From Janthinobacterium psychrotolerans (GTDB taxonomy: Bacteria; Pseudomonadota; Gammaproteobacteria; Burkholderiales; Burkholderiaceae_D), in assembly GCF_001677885.1 (NCBI RefSeq), contig NZ_LOCQ01000055.1, forward strand, positions 124,001 through 188,000: a stretch of DNA of 64,000 nt, given 5' to 3'. Shown one piece after another: positions 17,142-26,284 of this stretch. Position 1 is the first letter of the stretch. The number at the start of each line of letters is the position of its first letter. The notes under the pieces were generated by a model that saw nothing but the letters and a program-made list of their open reading frames with translations, did no database searches and was not told the origin of the DNA. The position numbers were made by a program, and so were the translations under genes.

Positions 17142-18662
17142 ATGCCTGCCCGGACTGAACTCATGCACACTGCCGCCGCCGCAACAGCCGCTCCCGGATT
17201 TACCCTGACGCGCCAGCAGGCGGTCGTCGCCGCCCTGCACGCGGTATTGCCGCCGCGCTGCGTGCTGTCGGCGGCGGAAGACACGCGTCCCTACGAATGC
17301 GACGGCCTGGCCGCCTACCGACAGTTGCCGATGATCGTCACCCTGCCCGACACGGAAGACCAGGTGCTGGCCATCCTGCGCGTGTGCCGTGAAATGAACG
17401 TGCCCATCGTGCCGCGCGGCGCCGGCACCGGCCTGTCGGGCGGCGCCTTGCCGATCGCCGATGGCGTGGTGCTGTCGACGGCGCGCCTGAACCGCATCGT
17501 GCGCGTTGACGCCTATGCGCGCATCGCCGTGGTGCAGCCGGGCGTGCGCAACCTGGCCATCTCGGAAGCGGCGGCGCCACACGCGCTGTACTACGCGCCC
17601 GATCCTTCCTCGCAGATCGCCTGCAGCATCGGCGGCAATGTGGCGGAAAATTCGGGCGGCGTGCATTGCCTGAAATACGGCCTGACGGTGCACAATGTGC
17701 TGCGCGTGCGGGTGGCCACCTTGGACGGCGAGATCATCGAACTTGGCGGCGAAGCGCTCGATTCCCCGGGCCTCGATTTGCTGGCGGTGTTTATCGGCTC
17801 CGAAGGCATGCTTGGCATCGTCACCGAAGTGACGGTGAAACTGATACCCAGGCCGGCCACCGCGCGCGTCATCATGGCCTCGTTCGGCGATGTGGTCACG
17901 GGCGGCAATGCGGTGGCCAATGTGATCGCCGCCGGCATTATTCCGGCCGGCCTGGAAATGATGGACCAGACCTCCTCGCGCATGGTCGAGCCGTTCGTCA
18001 AAGCCGGCTACGATACTGACGCGGCCGCGATTTTGCTGTGCGAGGCCGATGGCACGCATGAAGAGGTGGCAGAGGAAATCGCGCGCATGACGGCGGTGCT
18101 GGAAGGGGCCGGCGCGATCGCGATTGCCGTGTCAAGCACGGAGGCCGAGCGCCTGAAATTCTGGTCCGGGCGCAAGAACGCGTTTCCGGCCGCCGGGCGC
18201 ATCTCGCCCGATTACTACTGCATGGACGGCACCATCCCGCGCAAGAAACTGGCCGAAGTGTTAACCGGCATCGCCGCCATGGAAACCACGCATGGATTGC
18301 GCTGCGCCAATGTGTTCCATGCCGGCGACGGCAATCTGCACCCGCTGATCCTGTTCGACGCGAATCAGCCCGGCGAGTTCGCGCGCGCCGAAGCGTTCGG
18401 CGCCGATATCCTGGCCCTGTGCGTGGCCGTCGGCGGCACCATCACCGGGGAACACGGTGTGGGCATGGAAAAGATCAACTCCATGTGCGTGCAATTTACG
18501 CGCGCCGAACTCGACGCCTTTTTTGCCGTCAAGCGGGCCTTCGATCCGCATGGCCTGCTCAACCCCGACAAGGCGATTCCCACCCTGAACCGCTGCGCCG
18601 AATTTGGCAGGATGCATGTGACGGCCGGGCGGCTGCCATTTGCCAACCTGCCGCGTTTTTAG
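17142..18662 (+). CDS. glcD: glycolate oxidase subunit GlcD, FAD-linked
   Basis: The 506-residue flavoprotein has a PCMH-type FAD domain (PIVPRGAGTGLSGGALPIAD, DPSSQIACSIGGNVAENSGG, FIGSEGMLGIVTEVTV) and the FAD-oxidase C-terminal domain ending TGEHGVGMEKINSM and LNPDKAIPT. GlcD with GlcE and GlcF oxidises glycolate to glyoxylate at the membrane. I used the ATG at 17142, preceded by AGGG; a second ATG at 17163 is possible. The downstream genes glcE and glcF follow at 17 and 28 bp, so this is a glcDEF operon. Confidence 0.95.
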   Translation: MPARTELMHTAAAATAAPGFTLTRQQAVVAALHAVLPPRCVLSAAEDTRPYECDGLAAYRQLPMIVTLPDTEDQVLAILRVCREMNVPIVPRGAGTGLSGGALPIADGVVLSTARLNRIVRVDAYARIAVVQPGVRNLAISEAAAPHALYYAPDPSSQIACSIGGNVAENSGGVHCLKYGLTVHNVLRVRVATLDGEIIELGGEALDSPGLDLLAVFIGSEGMLGIVTEVTVKLIPRPATARVIMASFGDVVTGGNAVANVIAAGIIPAGLEMMDQTSSRMVEPFVKAGYDTDAAAILLCEADGTHEEVAEEIARMTAVLEGAGAIAIAVSSTEAERLKFWSGRKNAFPAAGRISPDYYCMDGTIPRKKLAEVLTGIAAMETTHGLRCANVFHAGDGNLHPLILFDANQPGEFARAEAFGADILALCVAVGGTITGEHGVGMEKINSMCVQFTRAELDAFFAVKRAFDPHGLLNPDKAIPTLNRCAEFGRMHVTAGRLPFANLPRF

Positions 18663-18679
18663 TCACACCGGAGACCTCT

Positions 18680-19750
18680 TTGCAAGCGATAGCGGAACAA
18701 TTCAGGCAACGCATCATCAACGCCAGCGCGGCGGGCACGCCCTTGCGCCTGCGCGGCGGCGGCAGCAAGGACTGGTATGGCCAGCAACTGGCGGGCGAGG
18801 TGCTCGACACGCGGCCCTATGCCGGCATCATCGACTACGAGCCGACCGAACTGGTGATCACGGCGCGCTGCGGCACGCCGCTGGTGGAGATCGAAGCGGC
18901 GCTGGCCGCGCGCAACCAGATGCTGGCGTTCGAGCCGCCGCACTTTGGCCCGGGCGCCACAGTGGGCGGCACGGTCGCTTGCGCGCTGTCCGGGCCGCGC
19001 CGCGCCAGCGCCGGCGCCGTGCGCGACTTCGTGCTGGGCGCCGTGCTGATGGATGGCCACGGTGAACGCCTGGCCTTTGGCGGCCAGGTCATGAAAAACG
19101 TGGCCGGCTACGATGTGTCGCGCCTGCTGGCCGGCTCCCTCGGTACGCTGGGCCTGATCCTGGAAGTGTCGCTGAAAGTGCTGCCCTTGCCGCTGCGCGA
19201 GGCGAGCCTGCAATTTGAATGCGCCGAAATCGCCGCGCTGCGCATGCTCAATGAGTGGGGCGGCCAGCCCTTGCCAATTTCCGCCAGCTGCTGGCACGAC
19301 GGCGTGCTGACGCTGCGCCTGTCGGGCGCCGAGGCGGCCGTGACGGCGGCGCAGCAGCGGCTGGGCGGCGCTGCGGTCGCGGCGCAGGAGGCGGCGATTT
19401 TCTGGAGCGCGCTGCGCGAGCAGACGCACGATTTTTTCAAGGGACCGGGCAGCTTGTGGCGGCTTTCGCTGCCGCCGCACGCCAGCGCCGTGATTTTGAA
19501 AGGCCGGCAATTGATCGAGTGGGGCGGCGCGCAGCGCTGGCTGAAAATCGATGGCGACGCCGACGCGGCCGGCGCGCAGCGCATCCGGCAGAGCGTGGCG
19601 GCGGCCGGTGGCCACGCCATCCTGTTTCGCGGCGGCGACAAGACGGCCGGCGTGTTCCAGCCGCTGGCGCCGGCGGTGGCGGCCATCCATGCACGCCTGG
19701 CGCGCAGTTTTGACCCGGCCGGCATTTTCAATCCGCACCGCATGTACTGA
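18680..19750 (+). CDS. glcE: glycolate oxidase subunit GlcE, FAD-binding
   Basis: The 356-residue subunit has a shortened FAD-binding PCMH domain (LRLRGGGSKDWYG, HFGPGATVGGTVACALSGPR, GGQVMKNVAGYDVSRLLAGS, LGTLGLILEVSLKVLPLP) and a C-terminal region ending FDPAGIFNPHRMY. No in-frame ATG exists near the expected N-terminus; the frame opens inside glcD. A TTG at 18680 preceded by GGAG (18670-18673, 6-nt spacing) gives LQAIAEQFRQRI and is the probable start. It sits between glcD and glcF as in the Escherichia coli operon. Confidence 0.92.
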   Translation: MQAIAEQFRQRIINASAAGTPLRLRGGGSKDWYGQQLAGEVLDTRPYAGIIDYEPTELVITARCGTPLVEIEAALAARNQMLAFEPPHFGPGATVGGTVACALSGPRRASAGAVRDFVLGAVLMDGHGERLAFGGQVMKNVAGYDVSRLLAGSLGTLGLILEVSLKVLPLPLREASLQFECAEIAALRMLNEWGGQPLPISASCWHDGVLTLRLSGAEAAVTAAQQRLGGAAVAAQEAAIFWSALREQTHDFFKGPGSLWRLSLPPHASAVILKGRQLIEWGGAQRWLKIDGDADAAGAQRIRQSVAAAGGHAILFRGGDKTAGVFQPLAPAVAAIHARLARSFDPAGIFNPHRMY

Positions 19751-19778
19751 ATCTATCGAACACTAATATCGAGACGCC

Positions 19779-20999
19779 ATGCAAACCAATCTTGCCGACT
19801 TTATCAAGGGTACGCCGGCCGGCGACGAGGCCGAAGCCATTTTGCGCGCCTGCGTGCATTGCGGCTTTTGCACCGCCACCTGTCCCACTTATCAGCTGCT
19901 GGGCGACGAGCTCGACGGCCCGCGCGGACGCATCTACCTGATCAAGCAGGTGCTCGAAGGCGCGCCTGTCACGGCAAAAACACAGACCCACCTGGACCGC
20001 TGCCTGACCTGCCGCAACTGCGAGTCGACCTGTCCATCGGGCGTGAAATACGGGCGCCTGGTCGATATCGGCCGCCATGTCGTCGATCAGCGCGTGCAGC
20101 GCCCCTTGCGCGAACGCGCCTTGCGCTTTGCCCTGAAGGAGGCGCTGCCGCGCCGCTGGCTGTTTACGCCCGTCTACAAGGCGGGCCAGGCGCTGCGCCC
20201 GCTGCTGTCAAAAGGCTTGCAGGACAAATTGCGGCCCGCAGCCAAGCCGGGCCATTGGCCTTCGCGTCCGCACGCGCGCACCATGCTGGTGCTGGACGGC
20301 TGCGTACAGCCGGCCATGGCGCCGAATATCAACGCGGCCACCGCGCGCGTGCTCGACGCCCTCGGCGTGCAGCTGATCAATGTGGCAAAGGCTGGCTGCT
20401 GCGGCGCGCTGCGCCATCACATGAACGAGCAGGAAGCGGCGCTGGACGACATGCGCCGCAATATCGACGCCTGGTGGCCTTACGTGGAAACGATTGAGGC
20501 GATCGTCATGACGGCCTCGGGCTGTGGCGCCACGGTCAAGGAATACGGCCATTTGCTGGCCCACGATGCGCGCTACGCGGCCAAGGCGCAGCGCATTGCG
20601 CAGCTGGCGCGCGACCTGTGCGAAGTCTTGCCGCAATTCGAGACGGAACTGGCGGCGCTGGTGCAGGGGCGCATCACGGAAAGAGTGGTGTACCACCCGC
20701 CGTGCACCTTGCAGCATGGCCAGCAGATACGGGGGCGGGTGGAGCAGGTGCTGCGCGCCGTCGGCGTCGACGTGCGCCTGTGCGCCGACAGCCATCTGTG
20801 CTGCGGCTCTGCCGGCACTTATTCGATCCTGCAGCCGGCGCTGTCGCAGCAGCTGCGCGACAACAAGGTGGCCGAACTGGAAGCATGCGCGCCGGACGTG
20901 ATCGTGTCGGCCAATATCGGCTGCCTCAGCCAGCTGCAGTCGGGTACCGAGGTGCCGGTGCGGCACTGGATCGAATTGATCGATGCGGCGCTGACATAG
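19779..20999 (+). CDS. glcF: glycolate oxidase iron-sulfur subunit GlcF
   Basis: The 406-residue subunit carries two ferredoxin-type [4Fe-4S] motifs, CVHCGFCTATCP and CLTCRNCESTCP, followed by two CCG (cysteine-rich) domains with AGCCGALRHH and SHLCCGSAGTYS. It passes electrons from the GlcDE flavins to the quinone pool. It is the third gene of glcDEF. The next gene, on the opposite strand, ends 7 bp after its stop. Confidence 0.95.
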   Translation: MQTNLADFIKGTPAGDEAEAILRACVHCGFCTATCPTYQLLGDELDGPRGRIYLIKQVLEGAPVTAKTQTHLDRCLTCRNCESTCPSGVKYGRLVDIGRHVVDQRVQRPLRERALRFALKEALPRRWLFTPVYKAGQALRPLLSKGLQDKLRPAAKPGHWPSRPHARTMLVLDGCVQPAMAPNINAATARVLDALGVQLINVAKAGCCGALRHHMNEQEAALDDMRRNIDAWWPYVETIEAIVMTASGCGATVKEYGHLLAHDARYAAKAQRIAQLARDLCEVLPQFETELAALVQGRITERVVYHPPCTLQHGQQIRGRVEQVLRAVGVDVRLCADSHLCCGSAGTYSILQPALSQQLRDNKVAELEACAPDVIVSANIGCLSQLQSGTEVPVRHWIELIDAALT

Positions 21000-21006
21000 C
21001 CAAAAA

Positions 21007-23142
21007 TTAAATCTGGTCTTCCGCGTAGCTGGCGGCGCGCCACTGCTTTGGCGCGACGAAATTGTCCGCCCAGCCCTGTACCAAGTCGGCCGGCATCGGG
21101 CGGGCGATGACGTAACCTTGCGCCAGGTCGCAGCCCAGCTCGATCAGGCGTTCGCCGTGGGCGATGCTTTCCACGCCTTCGGCGATCACCGTCAGCCGGA
21201 ACGAGCGGGCCAGGCCGATCACGGCGCGCACCAGGTGCAGGTCGTCGCGGTCGTTGAGCATATTGTGGACAAAACTCTGGTCGATCTTGATGATGTCGGC
21301 CGGCAGGCGCTTCAGGTAGGACATCGAGGAATAGCCGGTGCCGAAATCATCGAGCGCGAACGTGATGCCCAGCGCCTGGCAGGCGCGGATAATGCGCCGC
21401 ACATGTTCGACGTCGTGCAGCGCCGATGATTCGAGGATCTCGATTTCCAGCATGCTGGCGCGTACGCCGGGAAATTCGCCGAGGATGGTTTTCAGGCGCA
21501 GCACGAAATCGGGCTGCTGGAAATGGCGCGCCGCGATATTGACGCTGACCACCCATTGCCGGCCGGCCGCGCTCCAGCGCTGCATCTGCCACAGGGCCTG
21601 GCGCAGCACCCATTCGCCGATGTCGATGATCAGGTCGGTTTGCTCGACCAGCGGCAGGAACTGCGCCGGCGACAGCAGGCCGCGCTGTCCGTGCTGCCAG
21701 CGCAGCAGCGCTTCCATGCCGACCACCGCGCCGGTGCGCATATTCACCTTGGGCTGGTAGTGCAGGCGCAGCTCGCCGTTGACCAGCGCATGGCGCACTT
21801 CGGTGCGCTGGTTGTGGTGGGTGCGCACTTCCTCGTCGAGATGGCTGTCGAAAAAATGATACTGGTTGCGCCCCGTCAGCTTGGCCTGGTAGACGGCGTG
21901 GTCGGCGTGGCGCAGCAGGCTTTCCGCGTTCAGTTCCTTGCCGGCATACACGGCGATACCGGCGCTGGCCGTCAGGTGCACGGCTTGCTGGTCGCACTGG
22001 TAGGGCAGGCTCAGTTCGCGCATCAGCTGCTGCAATTGCTGCTCGATGCCCTCCTGGCTGGCCTGGCCGCACAGCAGCAGCACGAATTCGTCGCCACCCA
22101 GGCGCGCCGCGTAATGGACCTGGCCGGTAAATTGGTGCAGGCGGCCGGCCACCTGCTTGAGCAGGTCGTCGCCGGCGTCGGCGCCATGGCGGTCATTGAT
22201 GGCCTGGAAGTGGTCCAGATCGAACAGGCATACGGCCATCAGGCGCTGGCGTTCGCGCGCCAGGAACAGTTCCTGCTCGAAGCGGGCCGCCAGTGCGGCG
22301 CGGTTGGGCAGGCCGGTCAGCACATCATGGTAGTTTTGCCAGGACATTTTTTGCAGCGCCTGCTGCATGTGCACGGTTTCCGTCAGTTGCAGTCCCAGCT
22401 GCTGCCGGCTGGCCTGCAGGGAATGGAGCATTGCGCCGACATCGCCCACCATGCCATTGAAGGCGCGCGAGAGGTGTTGCGCTTCCGGCGTGGCGCCGGG
22501 CGCCATGCGCACCGTGAAGTCGCCGCCGCGCAGGCGCTCGATCGCCTGCGCCAGCCGCGCCAGCAGCCTGCGGTGGGACGCCAACAGCAAGCCCAGCAGC
22601 ACAAGGATGACGATGATGTTGAAGGCGCTCAGCAGCGCTTGCTGGCGCACCGCCTGCCATACCTGCAGCAGCGGCAGCCCGGGCCCGTACTGTACTTCCA
22701 GCACGCCATCGCCGCCGCCGGGCAGTGACACCTGCAGGCGGTTGTGGATGGGTTTCATGCCCGCCAGCCGGACAAACCAGGACGGCACTTGCGCGCCCGC
22801 CCCATCCCGCGCTCTGTCGGCCTGCACCTCGATGCGGCCGTTGCCGCCATGCCAGCTGATGGTGGCCAGGTTGCGGTTCAGCGGCAGGGCGCTGCGCAAT
22901 ACCTGCCGCACGCTGGCGCCATCGCTGCGCACCGACAGCGGCAGCACGGTGTTGGCCAGGTAGAGATTGAGCTGGCGCGCTTCGCTGCGGTAGCGCGCGT
23001 CGGCTTGCGCCGCCTGCGTCGTCAGCAAGGTATGGTAGCGCACGGCGGACACGCCCAGTATCAGCAAGACGATGGGCAGAAACCAGCGGGAATACGTCCC
23101 CATCCGCAGCCATGACGATAAAATGTTCCCGAAGACTGGCAT
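21007..23142 (-). CDS. membrane GGDEF/EAL cyclic-di-GMP enzyme with HAMP domain
   Basis: The 711-residue protein has TM1 near 20-34, a periplasmic sensor of about 130 residues, TM2 near 170-188, a HAMP-like segment (190-240), a GGDEF domain with intact GGDEF at 349-353, and an EAL domain with intact E-A-L at 477-479 and DDFGTGYSS. Both catalytic signatures look functional, so it could make or degrade c-di-GMP. No RxxD inhibitory site is visible five residues before GGDEF. It is followed on the same strand by none of the pil genes but lies directly downstream of the pilT-pilU unit, and c-di-GMP commonly controls type IV pili. Confidence 0.9.
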   Translation of the reverse strand: MPVFGNILSSWLRMGTYSRWFLPIVLLILGVSAVRYHTLLTTQAAQADARYRSEARQLNLYLANTVLPLSVRSDGASVRQVLRSALPLNRNLATISWHGGNGRIEVQADRARDGAGAQVPSWFVRLAGMKPIHNRLQVSLPGGGDGVLEVQYGPGLPLLQVWQAVRQQALLSAFNIIVILVLLGLLLASHRRLLARLAQAIERLRGGDFTVRMAPGATPEAQHLSRAFNGMVGDVGAMLHSLQASRQQLGLQLTETVHMQQALQKMSWQNYHDVLTGLPNRAALAARFEQELFLARERQRLMAVCLFDLDHFQAINDRHGADAGDDLLKQVAGRLHQFTGQVHYAARLGGDEFVLLLCGQASQEGIEQQLQQLMRELSLPYQCDQQAVHLTASAGIAVYAGKELNAESLLRHADHAVYQAKLTGRNQYHFFDSHLDEEVRTHHNQRTEVRHALVNGELRLHYQPKVNMRTGAVVGMEALLRWQHGQRGLLSPAQFLPLVEQTDLIIDIGEWVLRQALWQMQRWSAAGRQWVVSVNIAARHFQQPDFVLRLKTILGEFPGVRASMLEIEILESSALHDVEHVRRIIRACQALGITFALDDFGTGYSSMSYLKRLPADIIKIDQSFVHNMLNDRDDLHLVRAVIGLARSFRLTVIAEGVESIAHGERLIELGCDLAQGYVIARPMPADLVQGWADNFVAPKQWRAASYAEDQI

Positions 23143-23298
23143 CGTTCCGTATCGATATCCGTGAATAATTTAGCAAACATTATCACCGAATAGTGCTACC
23201 AGGAACATGTATTCCGACACCGGGCTTAAAAAAATTAACTATAAGAAATTTACATAACGATTGTTTAAAATAACTGTAAATTTCCTGCTGTCTTGGCT

Positions 23299-24444
23299 TC
23301 ACAGCAGACCAAGGGCACTGGCGCCGATGCTGCCGTCGCCGGCGCTGCGCGCATGGGCCGCCTTGCTGTTGAATTTGATGGACAGCCGCAAGTCATTGAC
23401 GGAATCGGCATTGCGCAAGGCGTCTTCATAGCTGATCTGCTCTGCTTCATGCAGGTCGAACAGAGCCTGGTCGAACGTCTGCATGCCCAGCTCGCGCGAC
23501 TTTTTCATCAGCTCCTTGATCTCATGGACTTGTCCCTTGAAGATCAGGTCGCTCATCAGCGGCGAATTGAGCAAAATTTCCATCGCCACCTTGCGTCCGG
23601 CGCCATCCTTGCGCGGGATCAGGCGCTGCGAAATCATGCCTTTCAGGTTCAGCGACAAATCCATCAGCAGCTGCTGGCGCCGCTCTTCGGGGAAGAAATT
23701 GATGATGCGGTCGAGCGCCTGGTTGGCGTTGTTGGCGTGCAGGGTGGCCAGGCACAGATGGCCTGTTTCGGCAAACGCGATCGCATGGTCCATGGTTTCG
23801 CGGTCGCGGATTTCGCCGATCTGGATCACGTCGGGCGCCTGGCGCAAGGTGTTCTTCAGGGCCGTGCCCCAGTCTTCCGTATCGACCCCCACCTCGCGCT
23901 GGGTGACGATGCAGTTGCCGTGCGGATGGATGAATTCCACCGGATCTTCGATGGTGATGATATGGCCGTGGCTGTTGGCGTTGCGGTGGCCCACCATCGC
24001 CGCCAGCGTGGTCGACTTGCCGCAGCCGGTAGCGCCCACCATGATCACCAGACCGCGTTTGCTCATCACCACCTCCTGCAAGATGGCAGGCAGGCCCAGC
24101 CTGGCCAGCTCGGGTATGGCAGTATTGATCGTGCGCAGCACCATGCCCGCCTGGCCCAGCTGCACGAAGGCCGAGACGCGAAAGCGCCCCAGGCCCTCGG
24201 GGCTGATGGCGAAATTCGCTTCGTTGCTCGCTTCAAAACTGTGTGCCTGCTTGTCGTTCATCAGTGCGCGCACATAGCCCGCTGCCAGCGCCGCGTCGAG
24301 CGGCGTGGAGGACAGCGGCGTCAGCTTGCCGTCGAGCTTGATGGCTGGCGGAAAACCGGCCGTGATGAACAGGTCCGAGCCGCCGCGTTCGCGCATCTGC
24401 GCCAGCAGCGCGTGGATGGCGCCGGTATTGTCGCTCATGGTCAT
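23299..24444 (-). CDS. pilU: type IV pilus retraction ATPase PilU
   Basis: The 381-residue hexameric ATPase has an N-terminal PAS-like domain, Walker A GATGCGKST, Asp box ITIEDPVEFIH, Walker B VIQIGEIRD and His box AFAETGHLCLATLHANNANQ. The C-terminus contains KKSRELGMQTFDQALFDL. PilU assists PilT in pilus retraction, powering twitching motility. Its N-terminus (MTMSDNTGAIHALLAQMRER) begins 3 bp downstream of the pilT stop, so the two are cotranscribed pilT-pilU. The length is close to that of Pseudomonas PilU. Confidence 0.93.
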   Translation of the reverse strand: MTMSDNTGAIHALLAQMRERGGSDLFITAGFPPAIKLDGKLTPLSSTPLDAALAAGYVRALMNDKQAHSFEASNEANFAISPEGLGRFRVSAFVQLGQAGMVLRTINTAIPELARLGLPAILQEVVMSKRGLVIMVGATGCGKSTTLAAMVGHRNANSHGHIITIEDPVEFIHPHGNCIVTQREVGVDTEDWGTALKNTLRQAPDVIQIGEIRDRETMDHAIAFAETGHLCLATLHANNANQALDRIINFFPEERRQQLLMDLSLNLKGMISQRLIPRKDGAGRKVAMEILLNSPLMSDLIFKGQVHEIKELMKKSRELGMQTFDQALFDLHEAEQISYEDALRNADSVNDLRLSIKFNSKAAHARSAGDGSIGASALGLL

Positions 24445-24447
24445 GGC

Positions 24448-25491
24448 TTAGCCCGGGAAGTTTTCAGGCGACTTGGCGGCCGAACGCGCCGTCTCGGCCG
24501 AAATCGCGCCGCGCCGCACCAGGTCCGTCAGGCATTGATCCAAGGTTTGCATGCCGACATTGCTGCCGGTCTGGATCGCCGAATACATTTGCGCCACTTT
24601 CGCTTCGCGGATCAGGTTGCGGATGGCCGGCGTGGTCAGCATGATTTCATGGGCCGCCACGCGCGTGCTGCCGTCCTTGGTTTTCAGCAGGTTTTGCGCG
24701 ATCACCGCCTGCAGCGATTCGGACAGCATGGTGCGCACCATTTCCTTTTCCTCGGCCGGGAACACGTCGATGATGCGGTCGATGGTTTTCGCCGCCGACG
24801 AGGTGTGCAGGGTGCCGAACACCAGGTGGCCCGTCTCGGCCGCCGTCAGCGCCAGGCGGATGGTTTCCAGGTCGCGCAATTCGCCGACCAGGATCACGTC
24901 CGGATCTTCGCGCAGGGCAGAGCGCAGCGCATTGCTGAACGAATGCGTGTGCTGGCCCACCTCGCGCTGGTTGATCAGGCATTTCTTGGGTTCGTGCACG
25001 AACTCGATCGGGTCTTCAATGGTCAGGATATGGTGGTTCAGCCGCTCGTTGACATGGTTGACCATCGCCGCCAGGGTGGTCGACTTGCCGGACCCGGTCG
25101 GCCCGGTCACCAGCACCAGGCCGCGCGGGCGCATCGCCAGTTCGCCGAAGATGCGCGGCGCGTTCAGCTCTTCCAGGGTCAGCACTTTCGACGGAATCGT
25201 GCGCAGCACGGCCGAGGCGCCGCGTTCCTGGTTGTAGGCGTTGACCCTGAAACGCGCCAGGCCCGGGATTTCAAACGAAAAATCGCATTCGAGCGCCTCT
25301 TCATAGGCCTTGCGCTGGCTGTCGTTCATGATGTCATAGATCATGGCGTGCACTTCCTTGTGCTCGAGCGCCGCCACGTTCAGGCGGCGCACGTCGCCAT
25401 TGACCCGTATCATCGGCGGCAGGCCGGCGGACAGGTGCAAGTCGGAAGCCTTGTTCTTGACGGAGAATGCGAGTAGTTCGGAGATGTCCAT
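24448..25491 (-). CDS. pilT: type IV pilus twitching motility ATPase PilT
   Basis: The 347-residue ATPase shows Walker A GPTGSGKST, Asp box LTIEDPIEFVH, Walker B VILVGELRD, His box TGHLVFGTLHTSSA and the PilT-specific AIRNLIRE motif (TTPAIRNLIREAKVAQM). It depolymerises the pilus at the inner membrane. It is the promoter-proximal gene of pilT-pilU and is divergent from yggS with about 70 bp between start codons. Confidence 0.95.
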   Translation of the reverse strand: MDISELLAFSVKNKASDLHLSAGLPPMIRVNGDVRRLNVAALEHKEVHAMIYDIMNDSQRKAYEEALECDFSFEIPGLARFRVNAYNQERGASAVLRTIPSKVLTLEELNAPRIFGELAMRPRGLVLVTGPTGSGKSTTLAAMVNHVNERLNHHILTIEDPIEFVHEPKKCLINQREVGQHTHSFSNALRSALREDPDVILVGELRDLETIRLALTAAETGHLVFGTLHTSSAAKTIDRIIDVFPAEEKEMVRTMLSESLQAVIAQNLLKTKDGSTRVAAHEIMLTTPAIRNLIREAKVAQMYSAIQTGSNVGMQTLDQCLTDLVRRGAISAETARSAAKSPENFPG

Positions 25492-25562
25492 TTATAATCC
25501 ATGTGCCTGCAATAAAGGGCGCCGCGCCTGCAGCGGCTGCGCCCGCCCACTAGAAAATGATT

Positions 25563-26264
25563 ATGTCCACAATCGAAGAGAAACTGCAAGCCGTGCGGCG
25601 CAGTATTGCGCAAGCGGCGACAGAAGCGCAGCGCCCGCCCGAGTCCGTCACCCTGCTGGCCGTCTCGAAGACCTTTGGCGCGGATGCGGTGCTGGCAGCG
25701 GCCGCTGCCGGGCAAACCGCGTTTGGCGAAAATTATCTGCAGGAAGCGATCGACAAGATCGCCGCCGTCAGGCTGGCGCTGCCTCAAACGGTGCTGGCAT
25801 GGCATTTTATCGGCCCGATCCAGAGCAACAAGACGCGGCCGATCGCCGAGCATTTCGACTGGGTGCATACGGTCGAGCGCGAAAAAATCGCCGCGCGCCT
25901 GTCCGAGCAGCGCCCGGACGGCATGGCTGACCTGAACATCTGCCTGCAGGTCAATATCAGCGGCGAAGCGAGCAAGAGCGGCGTGTCGCCTTCCGACTTG
26001 CCGGCGCTGGCGCGCGCGGTGGCGCAACTGCCGAAGTTACGCCTGCGCGGCCTGATGGCCATCCCCGAACCGCAAACCGATCCCGTGCTGCAGCGCGCCG
26101 CGTTCGCGCAGCTGCGCGTGCTGTATGAACAGCTGCGCGCCGACGGCTTGCCGCTCGATACCCTGTCGATGGGCATGTCGGCCGACTTGCAGGCGGCCGT
26201 GCTGGAAGGCGCGACCATCGTGCGCGTCGGCAGCGCGATCTTCGGCGCCCGCGATTATTCCTGA
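25563..26264 (+). CDS. YggS/PLPBP-family pyridoxal phosphate homeostasis protein
   Basis: The 233-residue protein has the single-domain alanine-racemase-like barrel: the PLP lysine is K36 in TLLAVSKTFGA, followed by FGENYLQEAIDK, WHFIGPIQSNKTR, LQVNISGEASKSG and LSMGMSADLQAAVLEGATIV. The family has no known catalytic activity and buffers PLP, affecting amino acid pools. Two ATGs are available, 25557 and 25563; I chose the second because it gives the usual start MSTIEEKL. It precedes proC by 20 bp, a widely conserved neighbourhood. Confidence 0.93.
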   Translation: MSTIEEKLQAVRRSIAQAATEAQRPPESVTLLAVSKTFGADAVLAAAAAGQTAFGENYLQEAIDKIAAVRLALPQTVLAWHFIGPIQSNKTRPIAEHFDWVHTVEREKIAARLSEQRPDGMADLNICLQVNISGEASKSGVSPSDLPALARAVAQLPKLRLRGLMAIPEPQTDPVLQRAAFAQLRVLYEQLRADGLPLDTLSMGMSADLQAAVLEGATIVRVGSAIFGARDYS

Positions 26265-26284
26265 ACCCCTTTGAAAGAGCATTG

